DNA of 64,000 bases from Pseudomonas rhizosphaerae. Its GTDB lineage: Bacteria > Pseudomonadota > Gammaproteobacteria > Pseudomonadales > Pseudomonadaceae. Under the pieces are notes generated by a model, which was given only the letters and a program-made list of their open reading frames with translations, was not told the DNA's origin and did no database searches. A program made the position numbers and the translations under genes. Below are positions 20,671-28,911 of this stretch, piece by piece. Within the stretch, counting starts at the first letter, position 1. Every line of letters starts with the position of its first letter. The stretch spans positions 2,418,001 to 2,482,000 of the forward strand of contig NZ_CP009533.1 in assembly GCF_000761155.1 (NCBI RefSeq), read 5' to 3'.

Positions 20671-23049
20671 TCAAACCCCAAAGGCAGCGTTGAGCTTGCT
20701 GGCGAGATCCTGCTCGCGGAAAGGTTTCTTGACCAGCAGGTAGTGCTCGGAATCCAGGCCGTCCAGTTCGGCGTAGCCGCTGATGAACACGATCGGCAAA
20801 CGCGGGTGACGGCGACGGATCATGTGCGCAAGCTCACCGCCGCTGGTGCCAGGCATCGCGAAGTCGGTCAGCACCAGGTCGACGCTGGGGTCCAGCTTGT
20901 TCAGCGCCTGCTCGGCACTGTCGGCCTCGACCACGCTGTAGCCCAGGCCTTGCAGCATGGTAGCCGTCACTTCGCGCACGTCATGGTCGTCGTCCACCAA
21001 CAAAATGGTAGGCCGCTCACCTTCGGCTTGAGCGGCCGCGATGTAGGCTGGCTCGTCCTTGTCTGCGAGCGGTCGATCCGGCACGCCTGGCAGGTAGACC
21101 TTGACAGTGGTGCCGTACCCAGGCGAAGTCATGATGGCCACGCCCCCGCCCGACTGCTTGGCGAACCCGAACACCTGCGCCAGGCCCAGGCCCGACCCCT
21201 TGCCCACCTCCTTGGTGGTGAAGAACGGCTCAAAGGCCTTGGCCAGTACCTGCTGGCTCATGCCCGTTCCCGAATCCTGGATCGACAGCACCACATAGTC
21301 GCCAGGCTCCGGGTCTTCCGGACGCTGCGCCGCCATGCTGACCGTTTCGTTGGCCGTGGACAGGCGCAAGGTGCCGCCGCCGGGCATGGCATCGCGCGAA
21401 TTGATGGCCAGGTTGAGGATGATCATCTCGGTCTGGGTCGGGTCCACCAAAGCGTTCCACAAATCCGGCGCGGTGTCGGTCTCGATCCAGATGCTGCCGC
21501 CCAGCGTGCGCTGCAACAGTTCGATCATGCCTTCCACGGTGCCGTTGAGGTTCACCGCAACCGGCTCCAGCCGCTGTCGACGTGAGAACGCCAGCAACTG
21601 ACCGGTGAGCTTGGCGCCGCGCTCGCCCGCTTCCTTGATGTTCTGCAGGCGGCCTTGAATGCGCTCGGTCTTGCCCTTCTCGAAATCTCTGGCAATGAAC
21701 GTAGTGCTGGCCAGGATCACCGTCAAAAGGTTGTTGAAGTCGTGCGCGACACCGGCCGTCAGCTGGCCCACCGCTTCCAGGCGCTGCAACTGGTGCAGCG
21801 TGGCCTCGATGCGCTGGCGCTCGGCGATCTGTTCGCGCAGCTGGTGGTTGGCACCGGCCAGTTCGTCCAGTACCTCTCGCTCGCCGGTGATGTCACGCAC
21901 GGCCGCGTACATCAGCCCCTCGTCCGGCACGATGGTCCACGACAACCAGCGGTAGTCACCATCGGCATGACGCATGCGGTTGACGAAGCGCGTCGAGACG
22001 TTGCCGTTGGCGATGTTGTCGGTTTCGCGGCGGGTTGCAGCCAGATCGTCCGGGTGGATGATCTCCCACAACTGCATGTTGCCCAGTTGCTCACGGGTCC
22101 AGCCCAGCGTCGACTCCCACGCCGGGTTGAGCGATACCGGCGACATGTCGAAGCGCATTACCCCCAGCAACTCGCGAGACAGCTCCCAGGTGCGGTCGCG
22201 CTCGCGGGTGCGCTTGACCACGCGTTCGCCGAGCATCTCGTTGAGCTGTTCGAGCGCCTGGGTCGCTTGCTTCTGCTCGGTGATATCGTGAATGACGCCG
22301 GTGAACCGCACGCACACGCCGTCTTCGAAGAAGGCCTGGCCATGGCTGGCGATCCAGCGCAGGACCCCACTGGCCAACAGCACGCGATACTCGATCTGAA
22401 ACCGGTGTCCGTCGTCCACCCCAAGGGCGGCGGCCATGCGCTCCTGCACCAGCGGCAGGTCGTCGCGGTGGCAGTGGTCGAGGAACAACTGGAGGTTGAC
22501 CTCGGTGTCGGGTTGCAACTCGTACAGCTCCCGGCAACGCTCGTCCCACAGCAGCGTTCCGCTGAGCGGCGCGTAGTCCCAGACGCCCATGCGCGCAGCA
22601 TTGGTCGCGATATGTGCGCGCACTTCGGCGTGCTGCAACGACCGCTCGGCGTTGCGTCGGCGCCGACGTTCGTGGACCTCGTCCATCGCGCGCTGAACGG
22701 CGCGGGGCAGCAGGCTCAGGTTCTGCTTGAGCACGTAGTCGATGGCGCCTTGGCGCATCATCTCGACCGCGTGCTCTTCACCGTAGACGCCGGAAAGGAA
22801 GATGAACGGCGTCAGCGGCGCCAGGCGCTGCGCCGCTTGCAGCACCAGCGGCCCCGACGAGCCCGGCAGCATGTAGTCACACAGAATCAGGTCGAAGGCG
22901 CCACCAGCCAGCGCCTTCTCCACGCCTTGATGGTTGAACACCAGCGTCGACTCGACGGCCAGGCCGGCACGCTCTAGCGTCAGCAGCGCCAGTTCGGCAT
23001 CGAGGGTACTGTCTTCCACGAACAGCAATTGCAAGGGCTTGGGCGGCAT
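20671..23049 (-). CDS. Hybrid histidine kinase: REC-PAS-PAS-HisKA-HATPase-REC
   Basis: 792-aa soluble hybrid kinase with no membrane segments. Order: receiver with Asp58 (CDYMLPGSSG), PAS (about 150-265, ending GVIHDITEQKQ), PAS (about 290-400, ending AVRDITGERE), HisKA with His436 (GVAHDFNNLL), HATPase (NSRDAMPGGG; GKGSGLGL) and a C-terminal receiver with Asp729 (VLTDFAMPG). ATG 23049 is chosen because the receiver begins a few residues later; the ribosome site is weak. It lies 105 bp downstream of, and in the same direction as, the phytochrome response regulator, so its first receiver may take input from the phytochrome. That link is inferred from position only. Confidence 0.9.
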   Translation of the reverse strand: MPPKPLQLLFVEDSTLDAELALLTLERAGLAVESTLVFNHQGVEKALAGGAFDLILCDYMLPGSSGPLVLQAAQRLAPLTPFIFLSGVYGEEHAVEMMRQGAIDYVLKQNLSLLPRAVQRAMDEVHERRRRRNAERSLQHAEVRAHIATNAARMGVWDYAPLSGTLLWDERCRELYELQPDTEVNLQLFLDHCHRDDLPLVQERMAAALGVDDGHRFQIEYRVLLASGVLRWIASHGQAFFEDGVCVRFTGVIHDITEQKQATQALEQLNEMLGERVVKRTRERDRTWELSRELLGVMRFDMSPVSLNPAWESTLGWTREQLGNMQLWEIIHPDDLAATRRETDNIANGNVSTRFVNRMRHADGDYRWLSWTIVPDEGLMYAAVRDITGEREVLDELAGANHQLREQIAERQRIEATLHQLQRLEAVGQLTAGVAHDFNNLLTVILASTTFIARDFEKGKTERIQGRLQNIKEAGERGAKLTGQLLAFSRRQRLEPVAVNLNGTVEGMIELLQRTLGGSIWIETDTAPDLWNALVDPTQTEMIILNLAINSRDAMPGGGTLRLSTANETVSMAAQRPEDPEPGDYVVLSIQDSGTGMSQQVLAKAFEPFFTTKEVGKGSGLGLAQVFGFAKQSGGGVAIMTSPGYGTTVKVYLPGVPDRPLADKDEPAYIAAAQAEGERPTILLVDDDHDVREVTATMLQGLGYSVVEADSAEQALNKLDPSVDLVLTDFAMPGTSGGELAHMIRRRHPRLPIVFISGYAELDGLDSEHYLLVKKPFREQDLASKLNAAFGV

Positions 23050-23154
23050 AGAATTCCGAAAACGTGACTGGAGTGTGATGCGCTCTGCGCCGTCCGTGCG
23101 CCGTGAGTGCGCTGCGTGCGGTAGGTCGGGGCCGTCACGCAACGCAGGCCGAAC

Positions 23155-23616
23155 TCAGGAGCCGGGACGACGAACGATGCGCGACGAGCCCGGTGGTGGC
23201 TCGTTCAAGACCGCCCAGAAAATCCCCAGATCGGAAATGGCAGAAACAAATTCCTTGAATTCGACCGGCTTGACCACGTAAGCGTTCACTCCCAATGAGT
23301 AGGCGCGCTCAAGATCGGGTTCTTCCTTGGACGAGGTCAGCATGACCGTGGGGATACTGCGCAACTCGTTGGTCTCGCGTACCACCTTGAGCACTTCCAG
23401 GCCGTCGACCTTCGGCAACTTCAGGTCTAGCAGCAAGACCGCCGGGTTGCCTTCTGCGCGCGCGGCATGAGTACCGCGGCGCAGCAGATAGTCCAGCGCT
23501 TCGGCGCCGTCACGCATGACGATCACTTCGTTCGCCAGCTGGCTGCGCTCCAGCGCCACCAGTGTCAGCTCCAGGTCTTTGGGATTGTCTTCGACCAGAA
23601 GAATGGGTTTGAGCAT
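23155..23616 (-). CDS. Single-domain response regulator of the phytochrome (Rcp1/CheY-like)
   Basis: 153 aa, receiver only. The acidic residues are in LLVEDN, the phospho-acceptor is Asp64 (LLLDLKLPKVDG), and the Thr/Ser (VMLTSS) and Lys (YVVKPVEF) are intact. The FWAVLNEPPP C-terminal extension is typical of Rcp1-type regulators paired with phytochromes. It starts 3 bp after the bacteriophytochrome stop, so it is translationally coupled. It has no output domain, so phosphate must pass on or act by protein contact; the hybrid kinase downstream is an obvious candidate. Confidence 0.93.
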   Translation of the reverse strand: MLKPILLVEDNPKDLELTLVALERSQLANEVIVMRDGAEALDYLLRRGTHAARAEGNPAVLLLDLKLPKVDGLEVLKVVRETNELRSIPTVMLTSSKEEPDLERAYSLGVNAYVVKPVEFKEFVSAISDLGIFWAVLNEPPPGSSRIVRRPGS

Positions 23617-23619
23617 TGC

Positions 23620-25887
23620 TTACCTCGAAAGATTCGTACTGGCGGAATGTGCGCGCTTGGGCAACGCCATATAAAAGGTGGCACCCTGGTCCACGGCGCC
23701 TTCGGCCCAGACTCGGCCGTCATGCCGTTCGATGATGCGGCGCACGCTGGCCAGGCCGATGCCGGTGCCCTCGAACTCTTCCATCCGGTGCAGGCGCTGG
23801 AATACCCCGAACAGCTTGCCGGCGTAGGCCATGTCGAAGCCAACGCCATTGTCGCGCACGAATATGATCGTTTCGGCGTCCTGCTGGTAGGCGCCCACTT
23901 CGATCACGGCGTGCTCGCGGGTGCGGCTGTATTTGATGGCGTTGGACAACAGGTTGCGCAGCGCCAGGTGCACGAAGGCCGCGTCCGCCACCAGCCGCGG
24001 CAATGGCCCGACTTGCCAGTGCAGTTCGCGGCCCTCGTAGTCAGGCTGCATTTCCAGACGGATTGACTCCACCAGCGCACTGAGGTCGACATCGGTGAAG
24101 CGCAGGGCTGAACGGCCCATCTGGGAGAAGCTCAGCAGGTTGTCCACCAGCGTACCGGCAAAGCGCGCCGACTCGCCGATGTGCTCGAGAAAGCGCAGGC
24201 CTCGTTCGGACAGCTTGGGCCCTTCGAAGTCGGTCAACAGTTCAGCGTAGCCGGCGATATGCCGCAGGGGCGCGCGCAGGTCATGGGACACACTGTAGGA
24301 GAAAGCTTCGAGCTCCTTGTTGGACTTCTTCAGTTCACCAGCCAGCTGCGCCAACTCTTCGGCCTTGCGCAGGACGATGCCCAGCACGGCGGTACGCAGC
24401 TCGTGCACGCCTTCGATTTCGAGTGCATCCCAAGGGCTGGAAAAACCACTGACTTCCTGCTGCCAGCTTTCGAAACTGGCCCGCGGGTTGAGCACCCCCG
24501 AACTGTCCAGGCTCTTTTCCGCTCGCCCCGCCCAGGTCACCGTGCGGGATTGCTCGGGCTTGAACCAGATGAGGTAGTGGGAATGGATTTCGGAAATGGC
24601 CACGGCCAGCACACCGCCGCAGTAGCGAGCCAGCTCCGGCAGTTCTGCCAGGTCACGGCCAACGTTGTCGCTGTGGAAGATTTCCTGGCCACCGCGCTCG
24701 GCCAGCCACAATGCCAGGGCGTCGACCACCGCTTGCGGCGGCGTGTCGCCGAGCAGCTCGCAACGAGCTTCGGCAATGATCGCCGCACCGCTGGCACGGG
24801 CAAAACCCAGGAAGGTGTCGGGTAGCCTGAGCAGGCCGGCGCGCACGCTGTCACTGTCGGCCATGGCCGACAGCAGCTGGACGATGTGCCGACGCAATTC
24901 GAGCATGCGCTCGTTCTGCGCATGGGCGGTTTTGGTTTCGATCTGCAGGGACAACACACTGCCCAGCAACTCGCAAGCCGTACGGGTCTGGAAACCCACC
25001 GCGTGGGGCTGGTCGTGGTGACAGGAAATGAGGCCCCAGAGATGACCATCGACCACGATGGAAATCGACATCGACGCCATCGTCTGCATGTTGCGCATGT
25101 ATTGCAGATGCACCGGGGAGACGCTGCGCAGGGCAGCCAGGCTCAGGTCCAGCGGCGCGCCGGTGACGGGGTTGTGGGCTGGCACCAGGGCCGAGGCCTG
25201 GTAGTTCGCATCTTCGATCACCCGAATGCGGTTGCTGCAGTACAACTCTCGGGCCTGGGCCGGAATATCGGAGGCCGGGAAGCACAGACCCAGGTAGCTG
25301 GGGTAGCCGTCATCCCGTACTTCGGCCAGCACCGTGCCATTGCCGAGGGCATCGAAGCTGTAGGCTTTGACCCGACCGAAGCCCGTTACGCGCTTGACCT
25401 CGATCACCGAGCGCTGGCAGAGCTCGATGATGTCTGCAGCATTGTGCAGTTGGCTGATGAACGTCCGCACCAGCGGGTACAGCGCGCCATAGGCATGCGT
25501 GTCGTCGGCGGCGGGCTCGAACTCGGCGATGATTACGCCGTCGGCGCGATGCACCATCATCGCCATGCTGCTCTTGTGGCCGCCTTGCGCAAAGCGGACA
25601 TCGGCGAAATGGAACGGCTGTCGCTCCTCGCCGGGCCAGGCAGCCAGGCGTGCGGAGAGGTTGTCGCCCTGCTCGAGCAAACTGGCCACGGGGGTTTCCA
25701 GCACCTGTGCAGGCTCGACTTGCAGCCAGTGACGTACGTTGTCGCTGACCTGCAGCACGCGCTGGGCAGCAGCATCGAGTACCATCATGAAGCCTTGCGG
25801 CTGGATGCTGCCGGGTGTACGGATGGGTTCACGCGCGCATTGCTCGAGCGCCGCGGCGAGCAGAACAGAGGTCTGGCCTGATGTCAC
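23620..25887 (-). CDS. bphP: Bacteriophytochrome histidine kinase (PAS-GAF-PHY-HisKA-HATPase)
   Basis: 755-aa red/far-red light sensor kinase. Cys17 (LEQCAREPIRTPG) is the expected biliverdin attachment residue. The GAF domain has PASDIP and the conserved His residues (SPVHLQYMRNM and ISCHHD). The PHY tongue has PRASF. The kinase domain has His535 (SHDLRAPLRH) and G-boxes (DNGVGFD; GTGIGLA). The usual IQPHG motif after the Cys reads IQPQG. I chose GTG 25887 because AGGAGATA precedes it and it puts the Cys at the usual distance; ATG 25908 is possible. No heme oxygenase (bphO) gene is adjacent, so biliverdin must come from elsewhere. The partner regulator follows immediately. Confidence 0.93.
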   Translation of the reverse strand: MTSGQTSVLLAAALEQCAREPIRTPGSIQPQGFMMVLDAAAQRVLQVSDNVRHWLQVEPAQVLETPVASLLEQGDNLSARLAAWPGEERQPFHFADVRFAQGGHKSSMAMMVHRADGVIIAEFEPAADDTHAYGALYPLVRTFISQLHNAADIIELCQRSVIEVKRVTGFGRVKAYSFDALGNGTVLAEVRDDGYPSYLGLCFPASDIPAQARELYCSNRIRVIEDANYQASALVPAHNPVTGAPLDLSLAALRSVSPVHLQYMRNMQTMASMSISIVVDGHLWGLISCHHDQPHAVGFQTRTACELLGSVLSLQIETKTAHAQNERMLELRRHIVQLLSAMADSDSVRAGLLRLPDTFLGFARASGAAIIAEARCELLGDTPPQAVVDALALWLAERGGQEIFHSDNVGRDLAELPELARYCGGVLAVAISEIHSHYLIWFKPEQSRTVTWAGRAEKSLDSSGVLNPRASFESWQQEVSGFSSPWDALEIEGVHELRTAVLGIVLRKAEELAQLAGELKKSNKELEAFSYSVSHDLRAPLRHIAGYAELLTDFEGPKLSERGLRFLEHIGESARFAGTLVDNLLSFSQMGRSALRFTDVDLSALVESIRLEMQPDYEGRELHWQVGPLPRLVADAAFVHLALRNLLSNAIKYSRTREHAVIEVGAYQQDAETIIFVRDNGVGFDMAYAGKLFGVFQRLHRMEEFEGTGIGLASVRRIIERHDGRVWAEGAVDQGATFYMALPKRAHSASTNLSR

Positions 25888-26087
25888 AGAGTATCTCCTG
25901 GCGGCCATCAGCGCAGCGCTGCAAGCCAGTGCATGGTCGCCAACCGTGGCATATGAAAAACGACTTTCAATCGGCGACCACTTTAGCAAAGAAGTAAGAG
26001 TTCCGGGGGGTTGTTCAGTAATAATGGCAAATTGATCAGCTCCCTCTGAAGCCGTTGCAACCGGCATTGCCCACAAGCCATTAGCAC

Positions 26088-26116
26088 ATGACATTTCTCA
26101 GCCATATCAGTATGAT
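26088..26116 (+). promoter_or_regulatory. Sigma-70-type promoter of tRNA-Leu
   Basis: ATGACA (-35) at 26088-26093 and TATGAT (-10) at 26111-26116, with a 17-bp spacer, ending 10 bp before the tRNA. Confidence 0.6.
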
Positions 26117-26126
26117 GCGCGACTAT

Positions 26127-26212
26127 GCGAGGTTGGCGAAATTGGTAGACGCATCAGACTTAAAATCTGACGACCTTTGGTTGTGCGGGTTCGATTCCCG
26201 CACCTCGCACCA
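26127..26212 (+). tRNA. tRNA-Leu, anticodon TAA, reads UUA codons
   Basis: 86 nt including an encoded CCA end. The acceptor stem GCGAGGT (26127-26133) pairs with ACCTCGC (26202-26208). The anticodon arm TCAGA/TCTGA carries TAA at 26161-26163. The T arm is GCGGG-TTCGATT-CCCGC. A long variable arm, as expected for class II Leu, is visible. UUA is a rare codon in such a GC-rich genome. No integrase or repeated 3' end is nearby, so it does not look like a used attachment site. Confidence 0.97.
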
Positions 26213-26318
26213 CTCCCATCTGCCTTCCCTTCCCAATCTTCGGGAACTCCTGCCCCCTCAGCTTGCCGACTTCCTATACGCCACGCACTTCGCCTGGTGA
26301 CACAAGGAGGCCCAACCC

Positions 26319-27425
26319 ATGCCTGATGCTCAGGGTAAGATTCGTTACGCCGTAGTTGCCGGTGGCTGGATTTCGCAAGGCGCATTCATGCCCGGTGTGG
26401 ATCAGACCAGCAATTCGGTAATGACCGCACTGGTGACCGGTGACCCAATCAAGGCCGATGAATTGGCTGCGCTGTACGATCTCAAGAGCTACAGCTACGA
26501 ACAGTTCCCCGAATTGCTGGCGTCCGGCGAGATCGACGCGATCTACCTGGCCACGCCCAATTTCCGCCATCGTGAATTCGCCGTCCCCGCGCTGGAAGCC
26601 GGCATCCATGTGCTGCTGGAGAAACCCATGGCGGCCAGCGAAGAGGACTGCCTGGCCATCAACGCCGCCGCCGAGCGGGGCAATGCCAAGCTGATGATTG
26701 CCTACCGCCTGCACTGCGAGCCGGGCACCGTGGAAATGGTCCAGCGCGTGCGCAAAGGTGACGTAGGCGAGCCTCGCTTGTTCACCGCCACCTTCACCCA
26801 GCACACCGACGCCGAAAATCATCGGATGAAAAGTGGGTTCTGGGCCGGTCCCGCAGCGGACATGGGCCCCTACCCGCTCAATGCCGTGCGCAACCTGTTC
26901 GGCGGCGAGCCGTTGGAAGTACACGCCGTGGGCGCACAGACGCCCGGCCGACCCATCAATACGCCGGACACGGTCAGTGTGACGTTGCGTTTCGCCGAGC
27001 AGCGCCAGGCCACCTTCACAGTCAGCTTCAGCCTGCCGGCAACCGAGCGCTTTCAGTTGATCGGCACCCAAGGTGAGTTCGAAGCATCGCCGTGTTTTGG
27101 ATTCGGCGAGGGCGTCGCCATCGCCTATCGCTCGATCATCGACGGTGAAGAACAGGAGCACACATTTCCGGTCGTCGATCAGTTCGGTGGTGAAACCGAA
27201 TACTTCTCCCAGTGCATTCTGGAAGATCGCCAACCAGAGGCCGACGGCGACGAAGGTTGGCGCGACGTGCGGGTGCTGGCAGCCATCGAGCGCTCGCTGC
27301 AAACCGGCGAGGTGCAGACACTGGACCCGCTACCTCCGCGCAAGGGGATCCAGGCCGACCAGGCACGTCAGTTGCCACTGGCCAAGGTGCCGCCGTACGT
27401 CAACACCACCGAACCCAACGACTGA
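26319..27425 (+). CDS. Gfo/Idh/MocA-family oxidoreductase
   Basis: 368 aa. The N-terminal Rossmann domain (YAVVAGGWISQG, with AGG in place of the usual GxGxxG spacing) contains the family's EKPMA motif (GIHVLLEKPMA, about 98-108). The C-terminal alpha/beta domain binds substrate (FWAGPAADMGPYPLNAVRNL). The AAGGAGG ribosome site precedes ATG 26319. Related proteins act on sugars or inositols with NAD(P). The glucose-fructose oxidoreductase-like subfamily is likely, but the substrate cannot be told. It is monocistronic and ends in a hairpin shared with the convergent FAD gene. Confidence 0.88.
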   Translation: MPDAQGKIRYAVVAGGWISQGAFMPGVDQTSNSVMTALVTGDPIKADELAALYDLKSYSYEQFPELLASGEIDAIYLATPNFRHREFAVPALEAGIHVLLEKPMAASEEDCLAINAAAERGNAKLMIAYRLHCEPGTVEMVQRVRKGDVGEPRLFTATFTQHTDAENHRMKSGFWAGPAADMGPYPLNAVRNLFGGEPLEVHAVGAQTPGRPINTPDTVSVTLRFAEQRQATFTVSFSLPATERFQLIGTQGEFEASPCFGFGEGVAIAYRSIIDGEEQEHTFPVVDQFGGETEYFSQCILEDRQPEADGDEGWRDVRVLAAIERSLQTGEVQTLDPLPPRKGIQADQARQLPLAKVPPYVNTTEPND

Positions 27426-27435
27426 GGGTCGCCTG

Positions 27436-27462
27436 ATGCGGTGGCGCCAGGCACCACCGCAT
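27436..27462. terminator. Hairpin between convergent genes at 27.4 kb
   Basis: ATGCGGTGG, 9-nt loop, CCACCGCAT, 10 bp after the Gfo/Idh/MocA stop and 19 bp before the FAD gene's stop. There is no T-run; it probably works in both directions. Confidence 0.5.
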
Positions 27463-27480
27463 GCGCTGCTGTCCAGGCGC

Positions 27481-28911
27481 TCAGGCGTGCTGGGCCAGCG
27501 TTGCTGCCAGGCGCTTCGCTTGGGCGGCAACGTCGGTGACCGCGGTGCTTTCCCACCACATCCCCCGCAACGGCGGCCCCATGGCGAACAATCGCTGTGC
27601 GGTGACACCGTCCGCATCGATCAGCGCGCCGTCGGCGTCGGCTTGCAGACCCAACGCCAGCGGCCCTGGCGTGATCAGTCCGCACGCCAGGAGTTGGCGC
27701 GGCAGTGGCTTGTCGACACGTCGCCAGTCGTATTCGATGCCGCTGGAATTGATCAGGACGTCACCCTGCAGCTGCACAGGCACTGATTCGCCCCGGCGAC
27801 GGATGGTCAGGGTCGTGCCTTCGGCGCTCTGATAACAGGCAGCCTGCAGAGTGAGCCGGCCTTCGGCGATCGCTTTTTGCAGCAGCGCGTCACTGGGGGG
27901 TGGTGAGCGGTGGTGATGGCTTTCCCACCAGGGACGAACATGGCGAACGAACTGCCGTTTCTGCCGCTCGCTGGCCTGGCTCCAGAGCCGTGCGATGTGA
28001 ACTCGCACGGTGTCCAGTGGCGCCTGCCAGTCCACCCCTTCCCCCATGGCCTGGCGGCATTGACTGCGCACCTCGGCCATGAGTTCGCGGGGGCTGCGCA
28101 GCTCGCTCGCCGTCGCCAGAAAGTCTGGCCAGCTCGGCGGCTGGCGGCGCACATGGGGCCACAGCCCGTGCCGCGAGATGACCGTGATCGGCCCACGGTG
28201 ACCGGCCCGATCGAGGGAAACCACTGCATCGACCATGGTCAGTCCCGAGCCGATGATGAGCACCCGGGCCTGGGGATCGAGGCCACGCATGGCCTGCACG
28301 TCCCAGGGGTCGATGGCCGCAGCGTTCAATCCGCCGGGCGCTTTCACGGCGGTGCGTGCTGCGGGAAACATGCCGGTGGCGAGCACCGCCTGACGCGCGG
28401 ACCACCTTTGGCCATCGCTCAGGGTGACTTCGACGTGCTCGTCATGGGTTTGCAGGTCGACCGCTTCGGCGCGCACGTGCTCCGCCGTGGACCCGAAGCG
28501 CGCACCCAGGGCACGTGCTTCGGCCAGGCGTTGCTGGGCATAGAGGCCGAAGATGCCGCGCGGCGGGAACAGCTCGGCCACCGGCAGGGACTGCTCGGCC
28601 GACTCAGGCCAACCGCCATTGTCGATGAACTGGGTAAGCCACTGGGTCAAGTCGTCGGCATTGTCGGGGTCGACGCTCATGCGCGCCGCGTTGCCATTGA
28701 GGGTATGGCCCAGTTCGGTGGCGCTGTAGGCTTCGCCGCGGCCAAGTTCCGCGCGCGGTTCGATGATGGCGATCCGCCGCGGGTGGGGCTGCTTGAGCAA
28801 TTGCACGGCCAGCAGGGTTCCGCTCAAGCCGCCACCGATGATCACTATGTCGGCGTGCCTGAAAACAACATCGGTCATGGCTGATTTCTCAAGGACGGTT
28901 TCGTCGATCAT
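27481..28911 (-). CDS. FAD/NAD(P)-binding protein (NAD_binding_9/COG4529 family)
   Basis: Up to 476 aa. The dinucleotide motif IVIIGGGLSGTLLAVQLL lies near the N-terminus, followed by ELGRGEAYSATELGHTLNGN, typical of the lineage that binds FAD with an ornithine-monooxygenase-like fold. A second nucleotide motif, VLIIGSGLTMVDAVVSL, follows. The reaction is unknown. ATG 28911 overlaps the TGA of the upstream GGDEF-EAL gene by 3 bp (ATGA), which favours coupling; ATG 28878 (MTDVVFRHAD) is a good alternative, closer to the conserved domain. Its coupling to a c-di-GMP enzyme is noteworthy. Confidence 0.85.
   Translation of the reverse strand: MIDETVLEKSAMTDVVFRHADIVIIGGGLSGTLLAVQLLKQPHPRRIAIIEPRAELGRGEAYSATELGHTLNGNAARMSVDPDNADDLTQWLTQFIDNGGWPESAEQSLPVAELFPPRGIFGLYAQQRLAEARALGARFGSTAEHVRAEAVDLQTHDEHVEVTLSDGQRWSARQAVLATGMFPAARTAVKAPGGLNAAAIDPWDVQAMRGLDPQARVLIIGSGLTMVDAVVSLDRAGHRGPITVISRHGLWPHVRRQPPSWPDFLATASELRSPRELMAEVRSQCRQAMGEGVDWQAPLDTVRVHIARLWSQASERQKRQFVRHVRPWWESHHHRSPPPSDALLQKAIAEGRLTLQAACYQSAEGTTLTIRRRGESVPVQLQGDVLINSSGIEYDWRRVDKPLPRQLLACGLITPGPLALGLQADADGALIDADGVTAQRLFAMGPPLRGMWWESTAVTDVAAQAKRLAATLAQHA

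Noticed and set aside
21655..22977. 440-aa plus-strand frame inside the phytochrome-linked hybrid kinase
   Set aside because: Antisense to a full REC-PAS-PAS-kinase protein; no ribosome site and no domain.
26127..26212. tRNA-Leu as a mobile-element attachment site
   Set aside because: No integrase, no duplicated 3' end and no composition shift are seen on either side; flanking genes look chromosomal.
26088..26300. 70-aa plus-strand frame spanning the tRNA gene
   Set aside because: It runs through the tRNA-Leu sequence and has no ribosome site.
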